Source: Bdellovibrionota bacterium
Lineage (GTDB): Bacteria > Bdellovibrionota > Bdellovibrionia > Bdellovibrionales > JAEYZS01
Assembly: GCA_963169515.1 (NCBI GenBank)
Contig: CAUJEF010000054.1
Coordinates: 1-32,688 of the forward strand
Length of the DNA: 32,688 nt
Reading direction: 5' to 3'
Program-made: the position numbers and the translations under genes
In this document: piece after piece, positions 1 through 9,283 of the stretch
Layout: each line of letters opens with the position of its first letter
How positions within the stretch are numbered: position 1 is the first letter of the stretch
Notes under the pieces: model-generated
Told to the model about the DNA's origin: nothing
Seen by the model: the letters and a program-made list of their open reading frames with translations, nothing else
The model's database searches: none

Positions 1-35
1 TTGGCCCAAACGCAAAAGCCTTCAAACACGAATAA
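1..35 (+). CDS. possible 3' end of an upstream gene (frame 3: GPNAKAFKHE*)
   Basis: Frame 3 is open from the window edge to a TAA at 33-35 that abuts and overlaps the start of the long inverted repeat. The fragment is too short to identify, and frames 1 and 2 are also open here. Confidence 0.25.
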   Translation, partial: GPNAKAFKHE

Positions 36-126
36 GGTACGCCGTTCCCTTTCAAGAAACATTGCGCAATCCGTCCGAAACTCTGACAATTTGCGCAATG
101 TTTCTTGAAAGGGAACGGCGTACCTT
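34..126. repeat. perfect inverted repeat, 36-nt arms (34-69 / 91-126), 21-nt loop
   Basis: aaggtacgccgttccctttcaagaaacattgcgcaa pairs exactly with ttgcgcaatgtttcttgaaagggaacggcgtacctt. The right arm ends 6 nt before the ATG at 133. Confidence 0.95.
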
Positions 127-132
127 CTTAGT

Positions 133-1374
133 ATGCAAAGAAAAACTCATGTTGTACTAACATCACATCCACCGTTTATCTATAGGCAATCACCAGATGT
201 AAATTGGGGACATGCGGACCCGCTAGTTCGCGGGCCTGTAATTGGATCGCTCACCAACAAAACACATCGCAATGCGATTGGTACTCACAGTGGCAGCTAT
301 ACCGTATACCGCGCACTTGCAATGGCTGCCGCCCAGTTACCAACAGATTTCAAACCGGATCTAAGAAACACATCGCCAGCAGAAATCATTGGCCCCTATC
401 CGTCCTGGAAAGATCCTAAAAAAATTGTTTCTTTGGATCCATGGGGTGGTCACGGCAATGAGATCTTCGAGTCCTATTTCAAAAAAGGCTACGATATCAG
501 ACCTACAATCGCCGTAACAAAAGCCCATCTTGACCTTCCTGAAATTTCTGAGCTTATCAAAAGTAAAAAATTGAAAGTCGACGGCCACGTAATTAAAAAA
601 AGTAAAGATATCAGCGTTACCAAGGTGGCCATTGAACCTGTTTGGTACTTACCCGGAATCGCTGAGCGCTTCAAAATCACAGAGGCCGAACTTCGCAAAA
701 CACTCTTCGAACAAACTGGCGGAATGTTTCCGGAATTGATCACTCGGTTTGATTTAAAATTATTATTGCCACCAATTGGCCATACTTCGATTTACATTTT
801 CGGAAATATTAAAAACCTGGGAAATAAAAAGGCAGAACATACCTGCCGAGTTCATGACGAATGCAATGGTTCTGACGTGTTTGGTTCTGATATCTGCACG
901 TGCCGACCTTACTTAGTTCACGGAATTGAGGAGGCCGTTAAGACTGCACAAACGGGTGGAGTGGGCATAATTGCTTACTTCCGAAAAGAAGGGCGCTCGC
1001 TTGGCGAAGTCACAAAGTTTTTGGTTTATAATGCTCGCAAACGGAACAAAGACGGCGATACAGCATCTGAATATTTCCACCGCACCGAGTGCGTCGCCGG
1101 GGTCCAAGATATGCGCTTCCAAGAACTGATGCCCGACATCCTTCATTGGATGGGTGTCACACGCATTGATAACTTAATTTCGATGAGCAATATGAAGTAC
1201 GACGCTATCGTTCGCAGTGGAATAACAGTAAAGAATCGTATTGATATTCCAGCTGACCGAATTCCAAAAGATGCCCTGGTGGAAATGGAAGCAAAGAAAG
1301 CCGCTGGCTACTTTACAAAAGACGCTTCTAAAAAAGAGCTTTCAAAAGTAAAAGGCCGCACCCTGGATGATTAA
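133..1374 (+). CDS. URC1-type GTP cyclohydrolase II-like protein (uracil catabolism)
   Basis: 413 aa. Contains a GCHII-like zinc-ligand pattern (HDECNGSDVFGSDICTC) and EGRSLG/K motif, with the URC1-type long N-terminus and SMSNMKYDAI segment. Overlaps a DUF1688/URC4 gene. Confidence 0.85.
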   Translation: MQRKTHVVLTSHPPFIYRQSPDVNWGHADPLVRGPVIGSLTNKTHRNAIGTHSGSYTVYRALAMAAAQLPTDFKPDLRNTSPAEIIGPYPSWKDPKKIVSLDPWGGHGNEIFESYFKKGYDIRPTIAVTKAHLDLPEISELIKSKKLKVDGHVIKKSKDISVTKVAIEPVWYLPGIAERFKITEAELRKTLFEQTGGMFPELITRFDLKLLLPPIGHTSIYIFGNIKNLGNKKAEHTCRVHDECNGSDVFGSDICTCRPYLVHGIEEAVKTAQTGGVGIIAYFRKEGRSLGEVTKFLVYNARKRNKDGDTASEYFHRTECVAGVQDMRFQELMPDILHWMGVTRIDNLISMSNMKYDAIVRSGITVKNRIDIPADRIPKDALVEMEAKKAAGYFTKDASKKELSKVKGRTLDD

Positions 1375-2590
1375 AGAAAAAGATTTGGAGTTAATTTTTA
1401 CCCCCAAAAGGGTTCGCGAACAGTCCGAACGTATTTTTGAGTTGGCCATTCAGCAAAAGACGCATTTTAATATCCATTTGGATCAAATGGATAAATGTGC
1501 TCAGTTTGTTGTTGAAACAATTAATCAGAACTATCCTGATCTAAACATTCCGTTTCATTCCCGCTGGGGACACTTCAAGGTCGGCGGGGTTGACCGCATC
1601 AGCTTCTTGAACAAAAAACTGGAACCACTTCCTATACGCGATCGCGTACGCGCAAAACTAGATCTTGCTATTGTTTCTGTTCTGCTTGACGCAGGTGCCG
1701 GCATGGAGTGGAGCTATAACGACGTCAACGCAAAAAAGTATTCCAAATCCGAAGGCCTTGCCGTTGCAAGTTTTAATTTATTTCTACAAGGTTTTTTTTC
1801 CTCAGACAAAAAAAATAACTTACGCGTTGATGCAGAAAAATTAATTTCCATCAAACCGAGTGACATCGCCCTTGGTTTTCAAGCCTCAAAAAACAACCCG
1901 TTGGTTGGTACAGAGGGCAGGTCCCAAGTTCTTCAAAGGCTGGGATCTGCTCTTAACAACAATAAACCTTATTTTCCAGGTAAAGATTCACGCCCAGGAA
2001 ACTTAATTGATCACCTGATAAGTGTATCGGATAATAATAAAATTCATGCCGAGCAAATATTAAAGGCTCTGTTGTTTGGGCTCAATGAAATTTGGCCCGC
2101 CCGAATTCAAATAAGTGGACAAAACCTAGGTGATGTTTGGAATTATACTAATATTTCTATTAGTCCCTCGTTTGAAAGTCTTGTTCCATTTCATAAATTG
2201 TCGCAATGGATGACCTATTCGCTAATCGAACCCATTGAAGAAATGGGATTACAAGTGACCCATCTCAATGATCTTACAGGGCTGCCTGAATACCGTAACG
2301 GCGGACTCTTTTACGATATGGGCGTTTTGAGTTTAAGGCATCAAGCAGACTTAGAAAAAGTGCATACTCCGGAATCTGCATTTATAATCGAGTGGCGCGC
2401 ACTGACTGTAGTTCTTTTAGATAAAATTGCCGAGCTTGTAAGAAAGAAGCTAAACAAAAATGAAGATGAGTTTCCATTGATTAAAATCTTAGAAGGTGGA
2501 ACCTGGTGGGCAGGACGTCGAATTGCAAAAGAAAAGCGACGCGATGGGGGTGCGCCATTTAAAATTCAAAGCGATGGAACCGTTTTTTAA
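1367..2590 (+). CDS. URC4/Urg3-like protein (DUF1688 family)
   Basis: 407 aa. RSRWGHFKVGGVDR-like start (HSRWGHFKVGGVDR), GMEWSY, EGLAVASFNLF and C-terminal EGGTWWAGRRIAKEKRRDGGAPFKIQSDGTVF are characteristic of this family. ATG overlaps the stop of the URC1-like gene. Confidence 0.85.
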   Translation: MIKEKDLELIFTPKRVREQSERIFELAIQQKTHFNIHLDQMDKCAQFVVETINQNYPDLNIPFHSRWGHFKVGGVDRISFLNKKLEPLPIRDRVRAKLDLAIVSVLLDAGAGMEWSYNDVNAKKYSKSEGLAVASFNLFLQGFFSSDKKNNLRVDAEKLISIKPSDIALGFQASKNNPLVGTEGRSQVLQRLGSALNNNKPYFPGKDSRPGNLIDHLISVSDNNKIHAEQILKALLFGLNEIWPARIQISGQNLGDVWNYTNISISPSFESLVPFHKLSQWMTYSLIEPIEEMGLQVTHLNDLTGLPEYRNGGLFYDMGVLSLRHQADLEKVHTPESAFIIEWRALTVVLLDKIAELVRKKLNKNEDEFPLIKILEGGTWWAGRRIAKEKRRDGGAPFKIQSDGTVF

Positions 2591-2601
2591 GGGAAGGACT
2601 T

Positions 2602-3228
2602 ATGAAAAAACCACAAGTTTTAGAACATCCATTATTAACGCACAAGTTATCAATCTTGCGGGATGAAAAAACATCTCCGTTTGAGTTTCGACAAATTCTA
2701 AACGAAATCAGCGCGATGATGGCCTATGAAGCGACAAAAGATCTAAACGTAAAGTCGGTAAGCATTTCAACCCCATTAGAAAAAACTACTGTCCACAGGA
2801 TTTCTGACGAGATCTGCATCGCTTCCATCCTGCGTGCAGGCGAAGGCATGGTTGATGGGTTTATCAAAGCGCTCCCATTTGCAAGCATTGGCCATATTGG
2901 AATTTATCGTGATAAAGCCTTAAACAACACCGTAGAATATTATTTCAAACTTCCCAAAAAGGTCAAAGGCGCTCGAATTATACTGATCGACCCCCTTCTT
3001 GCAACGGGTGACACTGCATTGGCGGCTATTGATCGCCTGAAGGAATACGAGGTAGGTCCAATAAAATTTGTAAATATTCTTTCTTCATCAATTGGAATCA
3101 AGAAAATTTTGACAGAACATCCCGACGTAGACATCTTAACCCTTTCAATTGAACGCGAAGTAAATAAAAGTGGTTATCTGTTACCAGGACTGGGTGATGC
3201 CGGAGACAGAATTTTTGGAACAATCTAA
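2602..3228 (+). CDS. upp: uracil phosphoribosyltransferase (URC6/Upp-like)
   Basis: 208 aa. ILRAGEGMVDGF, GHIGIYRD and PRPP-binding-type LIDPLLATGDTALAAIDRLK motifs. Confidence 0.9.
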   Translation: MKKPQVLEHPLLTHKLSILRDEKTSPFEFRQILNEISAMMAYEATKDLNVKSVSISTPLEKTTVHRISDEICIASILRAGEGMVDGFIKALPFASIGHIGIYRDKALNNTVEYYFKLPKKVKGARIILIDPLLATGDTALAAIDRLKEYEVGPIKFVNILSSSIGIKKILTEHPDVDILTLSIEREVNKSGYLLPGLGDAGDRIFGTI

Positions 3229-3824
3229 TGGTTAAGGTCATTGGTATTTCTGGGGGCAGCGGAGCCGGCAAAACGACCCTGGCCCAAAAAATCGTCAAAG
3301 CGTTTGGTCCTCAGAACTGTACCCTAATATCCCAAGACAGCTACTATATTGATCAAAGCGCACGCTTTGATAAAGATGGCGGTGCTGTAAATTTCGATCA
3401 CCCATCAAGCTTAGATTTTAAATTAATGGCATCCCATGCCCACGACTTAAAAAACAAAAAATCCATCCAAGTTCCCATGTATGATTTCGCCACGCACAAA
3501 CGACTAATACAATCAATTGTGCTTGAATCACACCCAATTGTGATTTTAGAAGGAACCTTACTCCTGTCACAGAAAGTCGTACGCGATCAATGCGATGTAA
3601 AAATTTTTGTTCAAGTCCCAGAGGAAATTCGATTTTCCCGCCGTTTAAAGCGCGATCAAGAAGAACGCGGTCGAACAGTCGACGGCGTAACGGCTCAGTT
3701 TTATAACCAGGTTAAACCGATGCACGATGAGTTTGTCGCTCCTTCAATGAATTTTGCTGACATAATCGTAAAAAATGATGATTACGAATATTGTATACGT
3801 GTTTTAAAGCAAAAACTCGCCTAG
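3228..3824 (+). CDS. udk: uridine kinase
   Basis: 198 aa. P-loop GISGGSGAGKTT, SQDSYY, FDHPSSLDF and Y(D)F..H.R motifs typical of uridine kinases. Overlaps the upp stop (TAATG). Confidence 0.9.
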   Translation: MVKVIGISGGSGAGKTTLAQKIVKAFGPQNCTLISQDSYYIDQSARFDKDGGAVNFDHPSSLDFKLMASHAHDLKNKKSIQVPMYDFATHKRLIQSIVLESHPIVILEGTLLLSQKVVRDQCDVKIFVQVPEEIRFSRRLKRDQEERGRTVDGVTAQFYNQVKPMHDEFVAPSMNFADIIVKNDDYEYCIRVLKQKLA

Positions 3825-3883
3825 CCGCGAAGTGCGCCCTTGCTCTTTACCTGAACATTGACTATTCAGAAGCACGGGGGCCT

Positions 3884-4522
3884 ATGAATTTAATTTTATC
3901 CATCCTTACTTTTTTTACTATAACAAATGCGACAGTTTTTAAATATCCAGAAAGCTGGTGGGCACCTGTTAATGGCGATAACATTCCAGAATGGGAGGTT
4001 TTACCTCAAAGCGCCGTATATGGGAAAAGCGTCGTTCTTTCTAAGCGAAATGAGCTTGGAGTTTTCTCAAACCTTTCTCGCGCCCCATTTATTTTTCGAG
4101 GCCAAAAATATGCAAGCATTGAAGGGCTTTGGCAAAGCATGAAATATCCAGAGGGCCCAAATGATCCGCGCTGGAATGTTCCTGGTGTAGTTTGGAAATA
4201 CACGCGCGAACAAGTTTCTCAATTGGTAGACTTCGAATCAAAAGCGGCAGGCGATTTAGCTAATGAAAATATGAAAAAAATGAAAATCAATTGGGTTACG
4301 TTTGAAGGCGAACGCATCGTTTACAAGGGCGACGGAGCGGCCCGACATTATGAAATCATATTTGCGGCATCCCAAGAAAAAGTTAAGCAAAATGAGAAAA
4401 TAAAGAAATTATTGAAATCCACCGGAACGCTAGTGTTGCTTCCAGATCACAAAATTGATTCCGCATCACCACCAGCGTATCGCTATTTTGATATTTACAT
4501 GAAAATTCGAGATGCTCTTTAA
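3884..4522 (+). CDS. NADAR/YbiA-like (COG3236/DUF1768) domain protein with N-terminal signal peptide
   Basis: The 3791 ORF is best started at ATG 3884 (GGGGGCCTATG), giving MNLILSILTFFTITNATVFKYPESWW. NADAR-like pattern LGVFSNLSRAPFIFRGQKYASIEGLWQSMKYP...LKSTGTLVLL. Confidence 0.65.
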   Translation: MNLILSILTFFTITNATVFKYPESWWAPVNGDNIPEWEVLPQSAVYGKSVVLSKRNELGVFSNLSRAPFIFRGQKYASIEGLWQSMKYPEGPNDPRWNVPGVVWKYTREQVSQLVDFESKAAGDLANENMKKMKINWVTFEGERIVYKGDGAARHYEIIFAASQEKVKQNEKIKKLLKSTGTLVLLPDHKIDSASPPAYRYFDIYMKIRDAL

Positions 4523-5445
4523 TTATGAGGTTGAGTTAAAAGAAATTGCATCAGTTGCTGAATAGTGCCGCCAAGGCTCTGCATCTCTGGTTCATTACAC
4601 ACTGGTTCGGGCTGAGGTTCTTTTAATTGTTCTGGGTCCATTTCTTCTGTCGAAATTGGACATTTAAATTGGCCAATATCACGTTTTAGGTATCGAATTG
4701 AGTAACAGACCCTTTCTGGTGTCTCTTCTGCAGAAAGATTTTTCCAGGTGAGTCTTTTATTTCGAATTGCCTTTGCTATTTCAAGATACAGCGGCGTTAA
4801 GCTCGCTCGGATGGCACATACAACATCGGATCCCGGTTTGTTAGGATTTCCATGTTCATAACCCCAACGACACATTTCCTCAAAAAAGGCTTTTTCTTTG
4901 GACCAACCATCCCTAAGCATTCTAAAAAGACCCACAAGCATTCCTGTACGATCTTCGCCAACAGTGCAGTGGACAAACATTTTTCTGTCTGGGGACTCGT
5001 CCACCTCTTTCATATATTTTAAAGCCCTGAGGGTGTCAGCGCAGGGCTGATACGGATCCTCGATATCCTTCCAGGGCATCGGAAGAATTTCAGCACGAAC
5101 TCCATTTGCCTCAAGCTCTGCCTTTTCGATCTCGCCGCTATCCTCACCGGGTGCCGACGAGCTTGACCGAGATTTAAAAATTAAAACGTCCGTGATGTTG
5201 TTTTTATAGATTTCATTTAACTTCTCACGTGGTTCCATTCCACGAAAAATCTTAGGTTGGCCGCTTCGATCCACGCTTACCGTGTGAGTGTTCAAAATAG
5301 TAAAAAACGACCGTAGATCTTCAGACGGAAAAAATGGAGACTTCAACGGAGGGGTTGGCGCAGGAGAAATGGGAGCTTCCTGTTGTGCATTTGCAACAAA
5401 TCCAACCAAAACCGTGGATAAAACAAAAAGTAAGATCTTTTTCAT
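4519..5445 (-). CDS. secreted protein tyrosine / dual-specificity phosphatase-like protein
   Basis: 308 aa. Signal peptide MKKILLFVLSTVLVGFVANAQQ and catalytic Cx5R loop HCTVGEDRTGM. Confidence 0.8.
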   Translation of the reverse strand: MKKILLFVLSTVLVGFVANAQQEAPISPAPTPPLKSPFFPSEDLRSFFTILNTHTVSVDRSGQPKIFRGMEPREKLNEIYKNNITDVLIFKSRSSSSAPGEDSGEIEKAELEANGVRAEILPMPWKDIEDPYQPCADTLRALKYMKEVDESPDRKMFVHCTVGEDRTGMLVGLFRMLRDGWSKEKAFFEEMCRWGYEHGNPNKPGSDVVCAIRASLTPLYLEIAKAIRNKRLTWKNLSAEETPERVCYSIRYLKRDIGQFKCPISTEEMDPEQLKEPQPEPVCNEPEMQSLGGTIQQLMQFLLTQPHN

Positions 5446-5482
5446 TATGGCTCTTTCTTAAGCCATGAGTATAACATAGAAT

Positions 5483-6193
5483 TTAAAGAACTCGGTAACC
5501 GCCATCCCCACGAATGTAAAAATTGTTGGATCGTCTGTCCTCTTTCAATGGGGTTTTCACCACCCAGTTGAGGTTCAATTCGATCCCAGCAATCGGGTTA
5601 TCCGTCGTACCGACATTAACCGTTCTCACGACCTGCGACGTTACATTGAAATTGTACATCCATACGACAGTCACTGTAGAAGGTACAAAACCCACCTCTG
5701 ACAAATACCGTCCCCTTCCATCAACCTGGCCATTGTAGGCATAGGTCACCATAAACTCAAAGTTAACAACTTTGATTCCGTATAGATTTTTATAAATAAC
5801 CTGATATTTTCTAGCAACCGGATCCCGCCAGTTTTCCATTTCCATCCAACTTTGAATTCCGTTTGGAACTGCGCTGGCGCGGGACAATTCAACATTCACC
5901 ACGGGTTTGTTATCCACGATAACTTTCCAAACTTTCTTACCAATATTGACGATTTGGCTTAGATCATCAGAACCCAACTTCGGAGTGGACATTTTGGGAG
6001 TGTCCATGTTTGTCATCGAGTAAACTTGAACAAGATCTTCTGCGGTTGGATCTATCTCACGAATCTCCATGGTACCAATGCTGTAGTAGCCATGATCAAC
6101 TTGCCATTCGTATGGCATCGTATTTTGTGAATTATGCGATGCCATTGCTAAGGAACTGAAAAAAGAAAAAAGAAAAATCAAAGATTTATACAT
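5483..6193 (-). CDS. secreted protein of unknown function
   Basis: ORF with signal peptide MYKSLIFLFSFFSSLAMA. The likely start is ATG at 6193 rather than the longer ORF start. Confidence 0.7.
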   Translation of the reverse strand: MYKSLIFLFSFFSSLAMASHNSQNTMPYEWQVDHGYYSIGTMEIREIDPTAEDLVQVYSMTNMDTPKMSTPKLGSDDLSQIVNIGKKVWKVIVDNKPVVNVELSRASAVPNGIQSWMEMENWRDPVARKYQVIYKNLYGIKVVNFEFMVTYAYNGQVDGRGRYLSEVGFVPSTVTVVWMYNFNVTSQVVRTVNVGTTDNPIAGIELNLNWVVKTPLKEDRRSNNFYIRGDGGYRVL

Positions 6194-6319
6194 GAATGGC
6201 CCCCCCGTACATTTAGCCAATACATATTAACAAAACTTATTATTTTCAAGCTAGAATACGGCTACGGCGGCATTTTTTAGGTTAACCACAGAAACGCTTA
6301 TACTAAAAATAGAGGCAGC

Positions 6320-8176
6320 TTATTCATCATCCCCGCGACGGCGTACAACGCTTCTCATATTCGTAGCCAATACTTTTTTACGCATCCTAATATTTTTAGG
6401 CGTCACTTCGATCCATTCATCGTCTTCAAGCCACTCTATGCAGCGCTCAAGGCTCATTTCACGAATGCCTTTTAGACGTACAAGAATCTCTGCATTTGCA
6501 GCGCGGACGTTTGTCAGTTTCTTTTCTTTCGTCGGATTAACATTCAAGTCGTTTTCTTTATTGAACTCACCAATCACCATGCCTTCGTAGACCTCCGTCC
6601 CTGGTCGGATAAACATAACCCCACGGTCCTCAAGATTCATTAGCGCATACTCGGTCGCCATCCCGGTTGAGTCAGCAATAATCGCTCCGCTTGTTCGGTG
6701 AAGCATTTCGCCCTTCCAGGCTGTCCAACCTATAATACGCGAAGTGAAAATACCTTCACCTCGTGTCGCTGTTAGGAATCGGGATCTCATACCCAATAGA
6801 CCACGCGTTGGGACCTCAAATTCAAGGCGCGCTCTCCCTGAACCACTCGGTTCAAACGTAACCAAGATACCTTTTCGCTCTTGAAACATTTTTGAAACGT
6901 CACCTGTATAAGTTTGCGGTAGGTCTAAAGTCAGCCGTTCTAATGGCTCCTTTTTTTGACCATTTTCAATTTGGGTCAAAACAATGGGTTTACCCACCAA
7001 GAACTCAAGGCCTTCTCGGCGCATTTGCTCTATAAGAACTGCAAATTGCAATTCCCCTCGACCCAACACTCGAAACTGATCTGGAAGGTCCGTCTCTTCA
7101 AACCGTAGAGCTACATTTAGCCGCACTTCTCGCAATAATCGCTCGCGCAATTTTCGGGACTGAACAGCCTCGCCATCTTTGCCTGAAAATGGAGATGTGT
7201 TGACCGAAAAAACCATGGCAATATTCGGCGGGTCCACGGTAATTCGTGGAAGCGGCTGAACCGCTTCATCTGCAAGGGTGTCACCGATTTCAAATGTATC
7301 ATGACCTGCAATAACAGCAACGTCGCCTGCCTGTAATAATTCAGTTTCCTTTTGTTCTAGGCCTTTGAATGAAAATAGCTTTGTGACTTTGAATTTCTCT
7401 GAAATGCCCTTGTCGCCCTTTCGGCAAATCCACTGCCCTGCCTTGATCGAACCAGACATGATTCGCCCAATTGCCAATCGACCCACATAATCCGACCAAC
7501 CAAGATTTGTGACCATCATCTGGAATCCTCCCGCATCCTTGATTTTTGGCGGGGGAATTACCTCTAGAATTGCATCAAACAGTGGTTTTAAAGATCCCTT
7601 TTTTTCGCCTGAAATCAAATGTGGAATATCCTCGAAATTTGACGTGCACCACCCCTGTCGCGCACACGCATACAAGATTGGAAAATCGGCTTGGTCTTCG
7701 CTTGCTCCCAGGTCAATGAACAAATCAAAGGCGTGATTTACAACCTCTTTGATACGATGCCCTCCCTCACACTCGGGGCGGTCTACTTTATTCACAACTA
7801 AAATAACTTTGTGTCCTTGCGCCAAGGATTTTTGAAGCACAAAGCGCGTTTGTGGAAGCGGGCCTTCTGCGGCATCCACCAACAGTACGGAACCGTCCAC
7901 CATACTTAAAATGCGCTCTACCTCACCACCAAAATCCGAATGCCCCGGGGTATCGACGATATTAATTCGATTTTCACCATATTGAATCGCTGCATTTTTT
8001 GCGCGAATGGTGATTCCACGCTCTCTCTCAAGGTCCATAGAATCCATCACGCGCTCATCAACTTGTTCGTGGGCGCTAAAAGTTCCTGCTTCTCGCAGTA
8101 AATAATCAACAAGGGTTGTTTTGCCATGGTCAACGTGTGCAATAATACAAATATTTCGAAGCTTTGAATTCAACAT
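6320..8176 (-). CDS. typA: translational GTPase TypA/BipA
   Basis: 618 aa. [41 protein letters not shown], then [20 protein letters not shown]. Confidence 0.97.
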   Translation of the reverse strand: MLNSKLRNICIIAHVDHGKTTLVDYLLREAGTFSAHEQVDERVMDSMDLERERGITIRAKNAAIQYGENRINIVDTPGHSDFGGEVERILSMVDGSVLLVDAAEGPLPQTRFVLQKSLAQGHKVILVVNKVDRPECEGGHRIKEVVNHAFDLFIDLGASEDQADFPILYACARQGWCTSNFEDIPHLISGEKKGSLKPLFDAILEVIPPPKIKDAGGFQMMVTNLGWSDYVGRLAIGRIMSGSIKAGQWICRKGDKGISEKFKVTKLFSFKGLEQKETELLQAGDVAVIAGHDTFEIGDTLADEAVQPLPRITVDPPNIAMVFSVNTSPFSGKDGEAVQSRKLRERLLREVRLNVALRFEETDLPDQFRVLGRGELQFAVLIEQMRREGLEFLVGKPIVLTQIENGQKKEPLERLTLDLPQTYTGDVSKMFQERKGILVTFEPSGSGRARLEFEVPTRGLLGMRSRFLTATRGEGIFTSRIIGWTAWKGEMLHRTSGAIIADSTGMATEYALMNLEDRGVMFIRPGTEVYEGMVIGEFNKENDLNVNPTKEKKLTNVRAANAEILVRLKGIREMSLERCIEWLEDDEWIEVTPKNIRMRKKVLATNMRSVVRRRGDDE

Positions 8177-8300
8177 CGGTCATCTTTCGTTTTAAGGATC
8201 AGGCATACTAAGACAAAAAGTCCGATAGTTTAAGCGATTTTTTGTTGGATATTGTCATCTTTTTGTGTAAGAGTTTATCCTTTGACAAGGAGACTTAATT

Positions 8301-9266
8301 ATGGGGCCGATTACGCAGTTTATCGATCTTCATTACCGGCACTTTAACGCCGCAACCTTAAAGGACGCTGCTAAAGCGTATAAGGACCATGTGGACAGCG
8401 GTAACTTGATGATGGTTACACTTGCTGGCGCAATGAGTACTGCAGAACTGGGACTGTCTCTGGCTGAAATGATTCGACAAAATAAAATTCACGCAATCTC
8501 CTGCACGGGGGCAAACCTCGAAGAAGACGTCTTTAACCTTGTCGCGCACGAACACTATGTACGAATTCCAAACTATCGCGATTTAACTGCCGCTGATGAA
8601 GAAGCTCTTTTGGAAAAGGGCCTCAATCGCGTTACTGACACATGTATTCCCGAAGAAGAGGCTTTTCGTCGGGTAGAAGACACCGTTTTGAAAAAATGGA
8701 AGGAATGTTCCGCCCAAAAACGCGGGCTTTTGCCGCACCAATTTTTTTATGAAATCTTGCGTGAAGGAAGCTTGAAAAAACACTACCAAATCGATCCTAA
8801 AAACTCTTGGCTTATCGCTGCCGCAGAAAAAAATCTTCCTTTGTTTGTTCCAGGTTGGGAAGATTCAACCTTGGGAAATATTTTTGCCGCTCGAGTAATG
8901 GAAGGCAAGGCAGACCGAAACGCGATGAAAATGGGTATAGATTACATGATCGAGCTTGCAAAATGGTATACAGAGCAGGAAAAAAATAAATCTATTGGAT
9001 TTTTCCAAATTGGCGGCGGTATTGCGGGTGATTTCCCAATTTGTGTTGTACCCCTGATCGAACAGGATCTTCATAAAAATGTTCGCCGCTGGGGTTATTT
9101 CTGTCAAATCAGTGATTCTACCACAAGCTACGGCTCATACTCTGGCGCAGTTCCTAACGAAAAAATTACTTGGGGTAAGCTGTCTAAAGAAACACCTAAA
9201 TATATCATCGAGTCCGATGCGACCATTGTAGCTCCGTTGATGTTTGGATATGTTTTAGGCTGGTAA
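8301..9266 (+). CDS. deoxyhypusine synthase-like family protein
   Basis: 321 aa. NLMMVTLAGAMSTAELG, SCTGANLEEDVFNLVAHEHY, and a conserved Lys context (GSYSGAVPNEKITWGKL) matching the DHS active-site WGK region. Confidence 0.88.
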   Translation: MGPITQFIDLHYRHFNAATLKDAAKAYKDHVDSGNLMMVTLAGAMSTAELGLSLAEMIRQNKIHAISCTGANLEEDVFNLVAHEHYVRIPNYRDLTAADEEALLEKGLNRVTDTCIPEEEAFRRVEDTVLKKWKECSAQKRGLLPHQFFYEILREGSLKKHYQIDPKNSWLIAAAEKNLPLFVPGWEDSTLGNIFAARVMEGKADRNAMKMGIDYMIELAKWYTEQEKNKSIGFFQIGGGIAGDFPICVVPLIEQDLHKNVRRWGYFCQISDSTTSYGSYSGAVPNEKITWGKLSKETPKYIIESDATIVAPLMFGYVLGW

Positions 9267-9283
9267 AGCAGAGGCGCAAAACA

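Noticed and set aside
34-126. CRISPR or tandem repeat interpretation of the first repeat
   Set aside because: There is a single pair of arms in inverted orientation, with no spacers or array and no cas genes.
204-419. Short overlapping or antisense ORFs (60-130 aa) throughout the supplied track, for example 204-419, 361-588, 489-743, 13172-13519 (-), 31709-32089 (-)
   Set aside because: They lie inside well-supported CDSs in other frames, lack family motifs and plausible starts, and are the expected by-product of long ORFs.
3791-3883. N-terminal extension of the NADAR-like ORF (MYTCFKAKTRLAAKCALALYLNIDYSEARGP)
   Set aside because: It overlaps the end of udk and has no good ribosome-binding site; ATG 3884 gives a clean signal peptide with a G-rich upstream.
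5448-5468. atggct...agccat short dyad upstream of the phosphatase gene
   Set aside because: It has only a 6-bp stem, within chance expectation.
8177-8300. Divergent promoters between typA and the DHS-like gene
   Set aside because: A promoter pair must exist, but I could not place a convincing -35/-10 with correct spacing.
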